Below, piece after piece: positions 36,707-47,022 of a stretch of 64,000 nucleotides of DNA; within the stretch, counting starts at the first letter, position 1; the number at the start of each line of letters is the position of its first letter. This stretch comes from JAEUKH01 sp964447205. Lineage in GTDB: Bacteria > Myxococcota_A > Polyangia > Polyangiales > Ga0077539. The position numbers were made by a program, and so were the translations under genes. Below the pieces are notes generated by a model that ran no database searches, was not told the origin of the DNA, and was given only the letters and a program-made list of their open reading frames with translations. Where the stretch lies: positions 16,180-80,179 of the forward strand of contig CAYUSB010000040.1 of assembly GCA_964447205.1 (NCBI GenBank), given 5' to 3'.

Positions 36707-36709
36707 CCC

Positions 36710-37699
36710 TTAGGGTGAACCTCCGGGTGCATCGGGTGCAACTCCTCCGTCGCGGGGGGCGGGACGGGGCGCCAGGACGCAGCGGGCGGCGCACCACCCG
36801 GCGGGGGGTCCGGGGGTGTCCCAGCGGTCGAGGTCGTAGTCGTCGTCGTCGTCGTAGCCGACGCGCGATCCGCCCGGGACGGGGAAGCGCCACTCCTCGA
36901 AGTTGCCGTCCCCGTCGCGGTCGAAGCCCTCCTTGCGGACCGAGCCGTCGGCCCGCAGGAGGGTGAGGTGGTCGCGGATCCCGTCGCCGTCGGAGTCGAC
37001 GTTGACGGCCCGGAGGGTTCCGGCCCGGGTGTAGGTCTCGCGGCGTTCGAAGATGCCGTCGCGGTCGTCGTCGCGTTCGATGCGGACGGGGTGGGCCTCG
37101 GCGGGCCAGCGGGTGTTGAAGATCCGGTTGACCTCGTACAGGCCGTCGGCGTCGGCGTCGGTGCCCTCCTCGGTCATGCGGCCGGCGGGGTCGAAGGCCC
37201 GAAACCGTTCGGGGGCGGAGTCCTGGTTGGCGTCGGTCCACTCGGCCGTCACGCGCCCCCGCCCGTCGAGCTGAACCCATCGTTCGGGGATGGTGTTCCA
37301 GTCGCGGTCGGTGAGTCGGAGGAGGGTGCGTCCGGTCTCGCCGACCTGGTCGGTGGTGTCGATGCGCCCGTCGCCGTCGCTGTCGTAGTCAATGCGATTG
37401 AGCCGGGTCCCGACGTAGATCTCGGTGCGATCGGCGACCCCGTCGTGGTTGGTGTCGCGGCTGATGCGCTGGGGTCGGCCTTCGGCATCGCGGACGGTCC
37501 ACACGTCGGGTCGGCCGTCGTGGTTGGTGTCCTCGGCCTGGGTCTGCCCGGCCACGACCACCGGGCGGGCCGGTCGGAGTTTTCCCCTGACGAGCCAGCC
37601 GCAGCCGAGGCCGATGCCGAGGAGGGCGATCCCGCTGGCCACCTGCACCCAAGGCGGGGTCGAACGGGGGGCCTCGGGAGGTTCGGGGGTGTCTGCCAT
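36710..37699 (-). CDS. Single-pass membrane protein with Asp-rich calcium-binding repeats
   Basis: A 329-residue protein with a short N-terminal tail, one membrane helix (WVQVASGIALLGIGLGCGWLV, about 17-37) and a large exported part. The exported part has repeated calcium-loop motifs of the DxNxDGxxD kind: DTNHDGRPDVW, DTNHDGVADR, DSDGDGRIDT, DADADGLYE, DDDRDGIFE, DSDGDGIRD and DRDGDGNFEEW. These resemble EF-hand-like loops or thrombospondin type-3 units. The C-terminus is Pro/Gly-rich. The protein is probably anchored in the inner membrane with its repeats in the periplasm. It is followed immediately by the TPR-like gene. Its promoter region lies next to the MITE-like element at 37739-37899. 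Confidence 0.82.
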   Translation of the reverse strand: MADTPEPPEAPRSTPPWVQVASGIALLGIGLGCGWLVRGKLRPARPVVVAGQTQAEDTNHDGRPDVWTVRDAEGRPQRISRDTNHDGVADRTEIYVGTRLNRIDYDSDGDGRIDTTDQVGETGRTLLRLTDRDWNTIPERWVQLDGRGRVTAEWTDANQDSAPERFRAFDPAGRMTEEGTDADADGLYEVNRIFNTRWPAEAHPVRIERDDDRDGIFERRETYTRAGTLRAVNVDSDGDGIRDHLTLLRADGSVRKEGFDRDGDGNFEEWRFPVPGGSRVGYDDDDDYDLDRWDTPGPPAGWCAARCVLAPRPAPRDGGVAPDAPGGSP

Positions 37700-37738
37700 G
37701 GTGGGGGGATAGTCTACTGCGCCCGCACCAGCGGGTAC

Positions 37739-37899
37739 TAAACCACGGCCAGTTCGGGATGTGTAGTTTTCTCAACGAGACGCAAGCCAGGCAAGGAAGG
37801 GCGACGACGGCGGGCTGAATGCCCGGCGAGGAGACCTGACGCCGCATGGCGACGCGGATCGGCAGAGAAAACTACGCATCCCGAACTGGACGTGGTTTA
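37739..37899. mobile_element. MITE-like element with 35-bp inverted repeats and TA ends
   Basis: Two 35-base inverted copies (37739-37773 and 37865-37899) differ at two positions; the shared core is CCAGTTCGGGATG followed by TAGTTTTCTC. The outermost TA at each end suggests a TA target duplication, as left by Tc1/mariner/IS630-type elements. The 91-base centre has no transposase frame. The right end supplies the TAA stop of the YciO-family gene. It lies between that gene and the calcium-repeat protein gene and may separate or modulate their transcription. Confidence 0.75.
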
Positions 37900-38550
37900 A
37901 TCCCACGCCCCCGCCTGCAGGGGTGAGCGCAGGCCGTAGAGCTTCTCCAGCCGCTCCATGCCCTCCCCCGCCCGTTGCACGGCGGGCGACTCCCCCAGCA
38001 GGTCGATCACCGTGCTCGGCACCAAGCCCCCGAAGCCCCCATCGAGCACCTGCTCCAGCTGCGGGAAGTAGTCGTCGATCTCGTCGGGGTCTTGCAGGGC
38101 CTCGGGGCCCGCGGCCGGATGCGAGGCCGTGGTGGTGATGAGAGGCTCCCCCAGGGCCTGCACGAGGGCCTGGGCGACGGGGTGGGCCGAGACACGGATG
38201 CCCAGGGTCTTGCGCCTCATCATCAGGAGCTTGGGCACCTCCCGGGTCGCCTCCAGGATGAACACATACGGCCCCGGAACGAGGTGCTTGAGGAACCGGT
38301 ACTGGGCGTCGCGCACGACGGCAAACCGCGCGATCCCCGACAGGTCGGGGACCATCAGGGCCAGGGCGTGCTCCCGCTTCATCCGCTTCATGTCGTACAG
38401 GGCGTCGACGGCCCGCTTGTGGCTCATCGCGCAGCCGAGGGCGTACACGGTGTCGGTGGGATAGGCCACGCACCCGCCGTCGCGCAGGAGCTGAACGGCG
38501 CGGGCGATCTTGCGAGGCTCGGGGTGTTCGGGGTTGATCTCGATACGCAT
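37897..38550 (-). CDS. YciO/Sua5/YrdC-family protein
   Basis: A 217-residue protein matching the YciO branch of the Sua5/YrdC superfamily: RAVQLLRDGGCVAYPTDTVYALGC, KRMKREHALALMVPDLSG, HLVPGPYVFILEATREVP, RRKTLGIRVSAHPVAQAL, EPLITTTAS and PSTVIDLLGESPAVQRAGEG. YrdC and Sua5 make threonylcarbamoyl-AMP for tRNA t6A; the YciO branch has no settled role. The ATG at 38550 is chosen because it begins the conserved region MRIEINPEHPEPRKIARAV; an in-frame GTG lies nine codons upstream. The TAA stop lies inside the inverted repeat of the MITE-like element, so the last residues (AWD) may be altered from the ancestral end. Confidence 0.9.
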   Translation of the reverse strand: MRIEINPEHPEPRKIARAVQLLRDGGCVAYPTDTVYALGCAMSHKRAVDALYDMKRMKREHALALMVPDLSGIARFAVVRDAQYRFLKHLVPGPYVFILEATREVPKLLMMRRKTLGIRVSAHPVAQALVQALGEPLITTTASHPAAGPEALQDPDEIDDYFPQLEQVLDGGFGGLVPSTVIDLLGESPAVQRAGEGMERLEKLYGLRSPLQAGAWD

Positions 38551-38639
38551 GGGAGGGGCCGTCGGTGCCCCCCACACGGTGCGGAGGGCGGCGCGTTGTC
38601 GCAGAGCCCACGCAGCCGCGCAAGCCCTGTCCTACGCCC

Positions 38640-40337
38640 TCACGGACTGGTGGGTGCACGCCGCGGCTCTGTGCCTTCCCGCCCCAACAAATCCCCCTGC
38701 CGCGCGTGCTCGGGCGGGTCGACGCCCAACAGGGCCGCCAGGGTCGCGGCCGTGCGCGGAAACTCCCGCCGCTCGGTGAGCTCCCCGTGCCGAACCCCCG
38801 GCCCCGACACCAACACCGGCACCTCCGCGTCGCGGGCCCAGGGCGAACCGTGGCTCGTCCCGTGCCCGACGGGCATCCGCTCGTCGACCACAGACCCGTC
38901 AGCCGGCACGACATACAGCTCCCCCGCCACCCGCGGGTCGACCGACAAGGCCACCGCCCTGCGGACCGGGTCGGGGTCGTCGCGCCATCCTACGGCCTCG
39001 TCGCAGCGGTGCACCGCCCCCACCCCCGGCAGCCTCCGCAAGCCCTCCTGGGCCGCCGCCAGGGCCCGGGCCCTCACGGCAGGGGCGAGGGCCTCCGGAC
39101 GGAGATAGAGGTACGGCTGCACGTACTCCGCCACCCAATCGCCAGGCCCCAGGGCCGCGTCGAGGGCCTCCTCGGCCGCGCGCACCACGTCCTCAAACTC
39201 GATCCGGGCCGCGGCGGTGTTTCCCGTGGTCCGCGCGCGCTCGACCAGGGGCATCACCCCGTGGTCGGCCGTGATCAACACCGACACCGTCGACCGGGCC
39301 TCGAGCTCACGCAGGAGGGCCCCGAGGGCCAGGTCGACCCGCACGAGGTTGTCCATGGCCTCCCACGACTCGGGCCCGAACACATGGCCCACGTAGTCGG
39401 TCCCCGAGACCGAGAGCATCAGGAGGTCGGGGGCCCCGTCGGCTCCGAGCTGCAGAGCCCGAACCGCAGCCCCGGCCGCGTCGGCGAGGTACTCCGTCGA
39501 GAACGGGGTCGCGAGGAAGGTCGTGAGCGGCCGGCTCGACCGCGACAGGAGGTGCGGGAAGGTCACCCCGAGGCCGTACCAGTCGCCCTCCCCCGGGGCG
39601 TCGTCGGGCACGCCCGAGGCCACGAGGGAGGCCCGGTCGAGGGGTTCCCAGGGGCGGTCGAAGTAGCCCGCCACCGGGTGCTCGGCGTTGAAGGCCGCCA
39701 GCCACGCCGGAACCTCCGGGGCATAGTGGGCGCTCGTGGTCATGCCCCGGGCCGCCTCGGTGTACCACACGGCCGCGTCGGGTCGCTGGCCCCCAGGGAT
39801 CACCGCCCCGCGGTCCTTCATCGACAACGAGGCGATGCGGGTGTCGCCCGTACGCCCCGCCGCCGCGCGACGCAGCACGTCCGCCACGGTCTCGGCCCGC
39901 AAGGCCGACGGGGACACGAAGCTCCCGGCCTCGCCTCCGTGCTCGACGGTGCGGCCATCGTCAAGGACCCCGACCATCGTCCGACGGGCCCGGTCCCAGC
40001 GGCGGTTGGCCACGATCCCGGAGTCGGCCGGAGGGGCCCCGGTGTAGATGGCCGCGTGACCGGGGCCTGTGTAGGTTCCGGCGTAGGTGAAGGCCACCCG
40101 GTGGGCCCACAGGCCGCGGCGTTGGGTGGTCTTGAGGATCCCGTCGTCGCGCAGGAGGCCGTGATGGCGCTCAAGCACCCAGCTCCCCACCTGGTCGAGG
40201 ACCACCGAGAGCACGAGGCGGGCGGGCACGGGAGGGGCCGTGGCGGCCGGGGCGGCGGTGGGTTGTACGGGGCGGGCGGCGCAGCCGAGGGCCACGAGGG
40301 CCAGGAGGCCGAGGCGAGCGAAGGGAGGGGCCATCAC
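38640..40337 (-). CDS. Lipoprotein alkaline phosphatase / nucleotide pyrophosphatase family (PafA-like)
   Basis: A 565-residue exported enzyme with a lipobox (LLALVALGC). It has the alkaline phosphatase superfamily fold: VVLDQVGSWVLERH (first metal Asp), the nucleophile region AGTYTGPGHAAIYTG with Thr as likely nucleophile, NRRWDR, MLSVSGTDYVGHVFGPES, VLITADHGVMPLVE and GTSHGSPWARDAEVPVLVSGPGV. The Thr nucleophile and overall order match PafA-type phosphatases, which hydrolyse phosphate monoesters for phosphate supply. It is the last of a group of minus-strand envelope genes behind ompA, with a 22-bp gap, so the two are probably cotranscribed. Confidence 0.9.
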   Translation of the reverse strand: MMAPPFARLGLLALVALGCAARPVQPTAAPAATAPPVPARLVLSVVLDQVGSWVLERHHGLLRDDGILKTTQRRGLWAHRVAFTYAGTYTGPGHAAIYTGAPPADSGIVANRRWDRARRTMVGVLDDGRTVEHGGEAGSFVSPSALRAETVADVLRRAAAGRTGDTRIASLSMKDRGAVIPGGQRPDAAVWYTEAARGMTTSAHYAPEVPAWLAAFNAEHPVAGYFDRPWEPLDRASLVASGVPDDAPGEGDWYGLGVTFPHLLSRSSRPLTTFLATPFSTEYLADAAGAAVRALQLGADGAPDLLMLSVSGTDYVGHVFGPESWEAMDNLVRVDLALGALLRELEARSTVSVLITADHGVMPLVERARTTGNTAAARIEFEDVVRAAEEALDAALGPGDWVAEYVQPYLYLRPEALAPAVRARALAAAQEGLRRLPGVGAVHRCDEAVGWRDDPDPVRRAVALSVDPRVAGELYVVPADGSVVDERMPVGHGTSHGSPWARDAEVPVLVSGPGVRHGELTERREFPRTAATLAALLGVDPPEHARQGDLLGREGTEPRRAPTSP

Positions 40338-40359
40338 GAGGCCCGGGAGGGTACACGAT

Positions 40360-42081
<1,722 letters not shown>

Positions 42082-42182
42082 GAGGGCACGATACCACCGC
42101 GGGAGGATTCCGCGTGCACGCCTTGCAGAGCGTACTGCCCGCTCCCCCATCGGGGCCCGCACAGGCTATAGTCCCCGACGCC

Positions 42183-42839
42183 ATGGTGTATGTAGGCTGC
42201 TCGGGGTTCCCCGTCCCAGCGACGCGGTATTTGAAGGAATTTCTCGTGACCGAGGTGGCCGACACCCACCTCGGGGTCCCGGGTCCGGCCCTGGTCCGCC
42301 GCTGGCGCCGCGAGGCCCCTCCGGGGTTTGTCTTCACCGCCCTGTGCCCCCGCGAGCTCACCGCCGAGGGGTTCGCCCCCAACGCCGCGGCCGAGGCCGC
42401 CTGGCAGGCCTTCGTGCCTGTCGCCCGCGACCTCGAGGCCCGGGCCCTGGTCGTCCTCTCCCCGTCCGACCTCCCCCACTCCAAGGCCCTGCGCGCCCAG
42501 CTCAAGTCCTTCTTCGAGCGCCTCCGCACCCCCCACCTCGCCCCCCTGGTCTGGGAGCCCCCGGTCTCCTGGGACATCAAAGAGGCCGAAGCCCTCGTCA
42601 AAGACCTCGGGGTCCTCGTAGCCCGCGACCCCTTCCGCCACCCCGCCTCCCTGCGCACCGACCGGGTCTACTACCGACTCACCGGTCAGGCAGGCTTCAA
42701 GTCCCGCTACGAAGACCTCGCCCTGGAGTCCGTGGCCAAGGCCGTGGCGGGCACCAAGGCCGAAGAGGTCATCGCCATCCTGGCCAACGTCGACATGTAT
42801 GCCGACGCCAAACGCCTCCGTCGCCTGCTCGACCGCTGA
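42183..42839 (+). CDS. DUF72 (YecE-like) family protein
   Basis: A 218-residue protein of the DUF72 family, a TIM-barrel of unknown activity. Visible signs are the N-terminal VYVGCSGFP, FVFTALCPRELT, ALVVLSPSD, APLVWEPPVSWD, and VYYRLTGQAGFKSRYED near the C-terminus. At 218 residues it is somewhat short for the family, but the ends look complete. The ATG at 42183 sits directly before the first strand; 23 extra codons are possible upstream but overlap the ompA promoter region. It is divergent from ompA. Confidence 0.88.
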   Translation: MVYVGCSGFPVPATRYLKEFLVTEVADTHLGVPGPALVRRWRREAPPGFVFTALCPRELTAEGFAPNAAAEAAWQAFVPVARDLEARALVVLSPSDLPHSKALRAQLKSFFERLRTPHLAPLVWEPPVSWDIKEAEALVKDLGVLVARDPFRHPASLRTDRVYYRLTGQAGFKSRYEDLALESVAKAVAGTKAEEVIAILANVDMYADAKRLRRLLDR

Positions 42840-42872
42840 GGGCCCCGACGGCCCGTCTCCCCCGCCCCGCCC

Positions 42873-43547
42873 ATGTACGAGGACGCCGTCATCCTCCTGG
42901 TGATGTCCGCCGCAGCCGCCCTGGCCCCTGCGGCGTCCCTCGCCCGGACCCTCCGCCTGCGCAAGGAGTTCGACCGGCTCACCCCCGTCTGGCAGGCGTG
43001 GGCCCGGGGCCACGGGTACACCTTCGTACACGGCAACCGCAGCCTCCTGTCGCCGCAGTCCCCGCAGGTCCGCGGGCTCATCAGCCCCCAGAGCCAGGCC
43101 CTGTGGACCCTCGACACGATGGACCTCGACCCCGCGGCCATGCCCATCCCCGCGGCCGAGCCCGTGTTTCAGCGCCAGGCCTACACCGTCATCGCGGGCC
43201 GAGCCCTCACCCACATCCCGGCCACCGTGGTGGTCCGCAACCGGCAGCTCCACGGCCACCTCGCGCCCCCCCAAGGCTACCGGGCCATGGACCTCTCGGA
43301 CTCCCTCTTCGACGAGCTCTGCCAGGTCCTCACCGACGACGAGCGGGTGGCCCGGACCCTGCTCGACCCGCGCACCCGCAAGGCCCTGGTGGTCCTGGCC
43401 CAGAGGGCCTTCGTGTTTACCTGCGTGGAGGGGGCTGTATGGATCCGCTGGCCGCGCCGCGAGACCGACCCGGCCCTGCTCGACGCCGGGGTCGAGGCCC
43501 TCGTCGGGGCCTGCGTCCCCCGCGGGGGGGCCCTGCCCTGGCGCTGA
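42873..43547 (+). CDS. Unknown protein with N-terminal membrane segment
   Basis: A 224-residue protein starting 33 bp after the DUF72 gene and probably cotranscribed with it. The first helix (AVILLVMSAAAALAPAASLA) is likely a membrane anchor, and the rest is soluble (VWQAWARGHGYTFVHGNRSLL, AYTVIAGRALTHIPATVVVRNRQ, RAFVFTCVEGAVWIRWPRRE). The soluble part resembles uncharacterised proteins of a beta-rich kind, but I do not recognise the family. It ends 17 bp from the stop of the convergent rluD-type gene. Confidence 0.75.
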   Translation: MYEDAVILLVMSAAAALAPAASLARTLRLRKEFDRLTPVWQAWARGHGYTFVHGNRSLLSPQSPQVRGLISPQSQALWTLDTMDLDPAAMPIPAAEPVFQRQAYTVIAGRALTHIPATVVVRNRQLHGHLAPPQGYRAMDLSDSLFDELCQVLTDDERVARTLLDPRTRKALVVLAQRAFVFTCVEGAVWIRWPRRETDPALLDAGVEALVGACVPRGGALPWR

Positions 43548-43564
43548 CCTCTACCCCGCGGCGG

Positions 43565-44524
43565 TCAGTCGCCCCCGAGGGCCTCCAGGGCCCGCAAGGC
43601 CCGCAGGAAATCGTCCGGGAGGGGGGACTCAAACCGCAGGGTCTCGCCCGTCACCGGGTGCACGAAGCCCAACACCGCGGCGTGCAGGGCCTGACGCCCC
43701 AGGGCCGCGGCGATGGCCCGGAGGCCAGGGTGCTTCGGGGTCCGGCCGTACATCGCGTCGCCGAGGAGGGGATACCCCGCCTCGGAAAGATGCACCCGGA
43801 TCTGGTGGGTCCGACCCGTCTCCAGGGTGCACCCCACCCGCGAGGCCACCCCGTCGCCGAGGAGGGCCTCGCGGCGGCAGTGGGTGACGGCCCGGCGGTC
43901 GGAGGCCACCTTGCCCGTAAACTTCATCCGGTCGCGGGGATGACGCCCATACGGGGTGTCGTAGTGGGCCGACTCCGGAACCGTCCCCTCGACCAGGGCC
44001 ACGTACCGGCGCTCGATGTCGTGGGCACGAAACCGGGCCTCGAGCCCGACCCGGGCCGCGGGCGAGCGGGCCACCACCAGGAGCCCCGAGGTGTCGCGGT
44101 CGATCCGGTGCACGATGCCGGGGCGGAGGGGGTCTCCGTCGGCGTCGTCGACCGAGGCGTGATGCAGGACGGCGTTGACGAGGGTCCCGGTGGCGTGACC
44201 CTTGGCGGGGTGCACGACGAGGCCCGCGGGTTTGTCGACCACGAGGAGGTGCTCGTCCTCGAAGATCACCGTCAGGGGAATGGCCTCGGGCTCGGCCCGG
44301 GAGGGCTCCGGGGGCGGAACCTCCACCGCGAAGACCTCGCCCCCCTTCACCCGCGCGCTGGAGCGTACGACCATCCCGTGCAGGGTTACCCGCCCCTCGT
44401 CGCACAGGCGGGACAGGACCGAACGAGACAACCCCTCGTCCACCAGGTGGGCCGCGAGGGCCCGGTCGATGCGTTCGCCCACCTCGGCTTGGGTCACCGC
44501 CACCTGGAGGAGCCGGGGGCTCAC
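43565..44524 (-). CDS. RluA/RluD-family 23S rRNA pseudouridine synthase
   Basis: A 319-residue enzyme. An S4 RNA-binding domain (ERIDRALAAHLVDEGLSRSVLSRLCDEGRVTLHG, residues 17-50) precedes the catalytic domain with FEDEHLLVVDKPAGLVVHPA, the catalytic Asp in GIVHRIDRDTSGLLVVARS, and ETGRTHQIRVHLSEAGYPLLGD. It converts uridine to pseudouridine, most likely in 23S rRNA as for RluD. The GTG start at 44524 overlaps the stop codon of the upstream small gene (GTGA), so the two are translationally coupled. Confidence 0.94.
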   Translation of the reverse strand: MSPRLLQVAVTQAEVGERIDRALAAHLVDEGLSRSVLSRLCDEGRVTLHGMVVRSSARVKGGEVFAVEVPPPEPSRAEPEAIPLTVIFEDEHLLVVDKPAGLVVHPAKGHATGTLVNAVLHHASVDDADGDPLRPGIVHRIDRDTSGLLVVARSPAARVGLEARFRAHDIERRYVALVEGTVPESAHYDTPYGRHPRDRMKFTGKVASDRRAVTHCRREALLGDGVASRVGCTLETGRTHQIRVHLSEAGYPLLGDAMYGRTPKHPGLRAIAAALGRQALHAAVLGFVHPVTGETLRFESPLPDDFLRALRALEALGGD

Positions 44525-44784
44525 CAGACCTTGGACTTGATGTGCCGCTTGGACTTCACGAGGATGTCGACGATGGCCCGGCCGTAGAAGTTTTTGAGGT
44601 AGAGCTCCTGGGCCACGCGGGAGCGGTAGAGCTGTCGACCCTCCTCGATCTCCTCGGCGAGGACATCGAAGAGGGTGTCCTCCTGGATCCCCTTGGTGAT
44701 CTTCTCCTCGTTGTAGAGGGACAGGTCGCTGGCGATGGCCCGCGCGAGGCGGCGGGCGGCGTCCTCGGTCTCGATAAGGGGCAT
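44521..44784 (-). CDS. Small conserved-looking protein of unknown function
   Basis: An 87-residue protein starting at ATG 44784 (MPLIETEDAARRLARAIASDLSLYNEEKI). It is Lys/Arg/Glu-rich and all-helical, ending GRAIVDILVKSKRHIKSKVW. Similar small proteins occur next to rluD-type genes in other Deltaproteobacteria as far as I recall, but I cannot name a family. Its stop overlaps the start of the pseudouridine synthase gene, so a link to RNA or ribosome metabolism is possible. The upstream region is shared with the divergent lipoprotein gene. Confidence 0.8.
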   Translation of the reverse strand: MPLIETEDAARRLARAIASDLSLYNEEKITKGIQEDTLFDVLAEEIEEGRQLYRSRVAQELYLKNFYGRAIVDILVKSKRHIKSKVW

Positions 44785-44873
44785 GGCCCGGACCGTACCA
44801 CGCCCCGCCCCGCCCTCACAACGACGCGCAGGGCCCACAACCTCCGCCCCATTCAGGTACGATCCCCACAACC

Positions 44874-46037
44874 ATGAACGTTCGCCCTCTCCCGATGTTT
44901 CTCCTCGGCCTCGCGGCGTCCCTCGGGGCCTGCGGGGACAGCACCCAGGCCCCCGCCCCCGGAGCCGACGCCTCGACCGGTCGTCGGGCCCGCGGCGACG
45001 ACTACTGCGCCAGCCAACCCTCCATCCCCTGCCCGGCCCGGGCCGTGGCCACCTGCGGGGTCTGCGTGATCCCCCCCGGGCGCGTCGAGCCCATGGAGCG
45101 GACCCACTGCGACGCCACCCGCCGACGGGAGTTCTGCCAGACGGCGGCCCAGGTCCGGCGGCCCAACTGGTCGTGTTATGCCCCGGGGGGAGCCCCCGCC
45201 CCGGCCACCTCCGAGCGGGTCACCCTTTGGGGCTCGGTCAAGGTCTTCGGCAACGGCGGCGACAGCCAGCACATCCGGGTGACGGTGCACAGGGTCGGGG
45301 CCGATGGGATGCCCGGAGAGACCCTCGGGACCACCGTGAGCGACCTGTCCCACCCGGCGGCCGGGACCGAGGACGTGTACAGCCCCTCGGGCGACCAGGT
45401 GACCTTCACCCGCCGCCTCGGGGGCTTCGAGATCGCCAACGTCCCGACCGAGACCGAGCTCCTCGTCGTCACCGAGGGCGACGCCGCCGACCCCATCGCC
45501 ACGGGCAATTTCTCGCACCGGGTCTACGACTACAACGTCCTCCTGCGCAACGCCGACATCAACGCCGAGCAGGCCCCCATGGGGGTCGGGGGCGAGCGCC
45601 GGGTGCGCTTCACCCCGCGGGTGATCTCCAACGCCGACTGGTCGTCCATCCCGTCGACGAGCGGGCTCACCTCGGGCATCACCCCGGGCCGGGGGGCGGT
45701 GGCCGGGGAGGTTCACGACTGCGACGACGTGCGGATCGCCAACGCCAGCGTGGCGAGCAACCCCAGCCGGGCCTGGGACGGCCCCGTGGTCTATTTCTCC
45801 GAGAACGACACCAACCCCCTGCCCGACATCTCCCGCGAAAACCGCGGGACCTCCATCCTCGGCACCTACGCCTTGCTCGACATGGAGCCGGGCCCCGTGG
45901 CCGTAGCCGCCCTCGGCTACGACGACGACCGCCAGACCCTCGTGCACGCCGGCAGCTTCCGCGCCCGGGTCTTCCCCGGGGCCATCACGGTCGTGACCTT
46001 CCGCGGCCTGCGCCCGTGGCAGGCCCCCGCCCGCTGA
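44874..46037 (+). CDS. Unknown lipoprotein, Cys-rich N-terminus
   Basis: A 387-residue lipoprotein (LAASLGACGD, lipobox Cys about 20). The mature N-terminus has eight Cys within about 90 residues (YCASQPSIPCP, TCGVCVIPPG, THCD, FCQT, WSCYAPGG), suggesting disulphides. The rest is beta-rich with repeated units (TLWGSVKVFGNGGDSQHIRVTVH, AVAGEVHDCDDVRIANASV, YALLDMEPGPVAVAALGYDDD) reminiscent of carboxypeptidase regulatory-like or transthyretin-like domains. It is exported; the function is unknown. It is followed by another lipoprotein gene on the same strand after about 90 bp. Confidence 0.82.
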   Translation: MNVRPLPMFLLGLAASLGACGDSTQAPAPGADASTGRRARGDDYCASQPSIPCPARAVATCGVCVIPPGRVEPMERTHCDATRRREFCQTAAQVRRPNWSCYAPGGAPAPATSERVTLWGSVKVFGNGGDSQHIRVTVHRVGADGMPGETLGTTVSDLSHPAAGTEDVYSPSGDQVTFTRRLGGFEIANVPTETELLVVTEGDAADPIATGNFSHRVYDYNVLLRNADINAEQAPMGVGGERRVRFTPRVISNADWSSIPSTSGLTSGITPGRGAVAGEVHDCDDVRIANASVASNPSRAWDGPVVYFSENDTNPLPDISRENRGTSILGTYALLDMEPGPVAVAALGYDDDRQTLVHAGSFRARVFPGAITVVTFRGLRPWQAPAR

Positions 46038-46124
46038 TCGCCCCCTCACCCCCCCCGAGGAGCTCTGCCCTTGCGCGCCCCCGCGCTTGATCGAAGGGCC
46101 CCAGGGCGGCACACTGCCCTCATC

Positions 46125-46844
46125 GTGACCTTTCTTCTTCGCCCTCTGCTTCACCAGCGGCGGGGCTTCGCCCTCGGTCTCCTCGCCCTCTCTGTGGGCT
46201 GCGGCGACGCCCTGCCCCTCGACGCCAACCTCGGCCCCTTCGTCTACGAGGTCGACCTCGCCCGCATCACCCTCCCCGAGCCCTGGCGCAGCGGGACGAC
46301 CCTGGCCGCCCTGTCCTGTCAGAGCCCTGCCCAATGCCCCACCCTCGGGCCCGGGGCCCCGGCCCTGCGCTGCACGGCCGGGTTGTGCGACCCAGACCCC
46401 TTCCCCTTCGACCTGTCCATGCCCGAGGCCATCGACCTGTCCACCAGCGTCCCGGGCCTCGAGTCCCTCGGGGGCTCACTCCAGAGCGTGACCATCACCA
46501 CCGTACGCTACGCCGGGCGCTCGGCCTCGGCCTCGGTGGCCGTAGGCCCCACCGACCTGTACTGGGGCCCCGAGAGCGCCAGCGGGATCGGGTCCGACGG
46601 GGTGCGGCTCCTTGCCCGGGTCCCGGTGCTCCGGGTCGACCGCACCGGGGCCCTCGACGGGACGGTCTCGCCCAATCCCGACGGGGCCGCGGCCCTGTCG
46701 CAGCACCTCACCCGCACCTCCCGCCGCTTCCGGATCTTCGCCCGCGCCGCGGTCGACCTCACCCCCCGAGGAGCCCTGCCCGCGGGACGGGCCTCGGTGT
46801 CCGTCCAGCTCTCGGTGCGTGTGACCGGCCAGCTCCTGCCGTGA
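46125..46844 (+). CDS. Unknown lipoprotein
   Basis: A 239-residue protein starting at GTG 46125, which gives the signal LLHQRRGFALGLLALSVGCGD with a lipobox Cys. It has a Cys-rich patch (LSCQSPAQC ... LRCTAGLCD) and a beta-rich C-terminal region (LQSVTITTVRYAGRSASASVAVG, FRIFARAAVDLTPRG, ASVSVQLSVRVTGQLL). No family is recognised. It probably belongs with the preceding lipoprotein in one transcription unit. An in-frame TTG at 46071 would add 18 residues but spoil the signal peptide. Confidence 0.78.
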   Translation: MTFLLRPLLHQRRGFALGLLALSVGCGDALPLDANLGPFVYEVDLARITLPEPWRSGTTLAALSCQSPAQCPTLGPGAPALRCTAGLCDPDPFPFDLSMPEAIDLSTSVPGLESLGGSLQSVTITTVRYAGRSASASVAVGPTDLYWGPESASGIGSDGVRLLARVPVLRVDRTGALDGTVSPNPDGAAALSQHLTRTSRRFRIFARAAVDLTPRGALPAGRASVSVQLSVRVTGQLLP

Positions 46845-47022
46845 GACCCCGATGCCACAACGTCCGGCGCCCCGCAGCGGCTTCGAAAGACTCTGTGCCC
46901 GCGTTGCCCGGACCGTGTGATAAACCTTGCGGCGACCCGTCGGGGTCGAGTCAAAACCGAGCCCGCCCCGTGCGCCCGCACGCACCATCCGGGCACCTTC
47001 ACCCCTCAGAGAGAATCGCACC

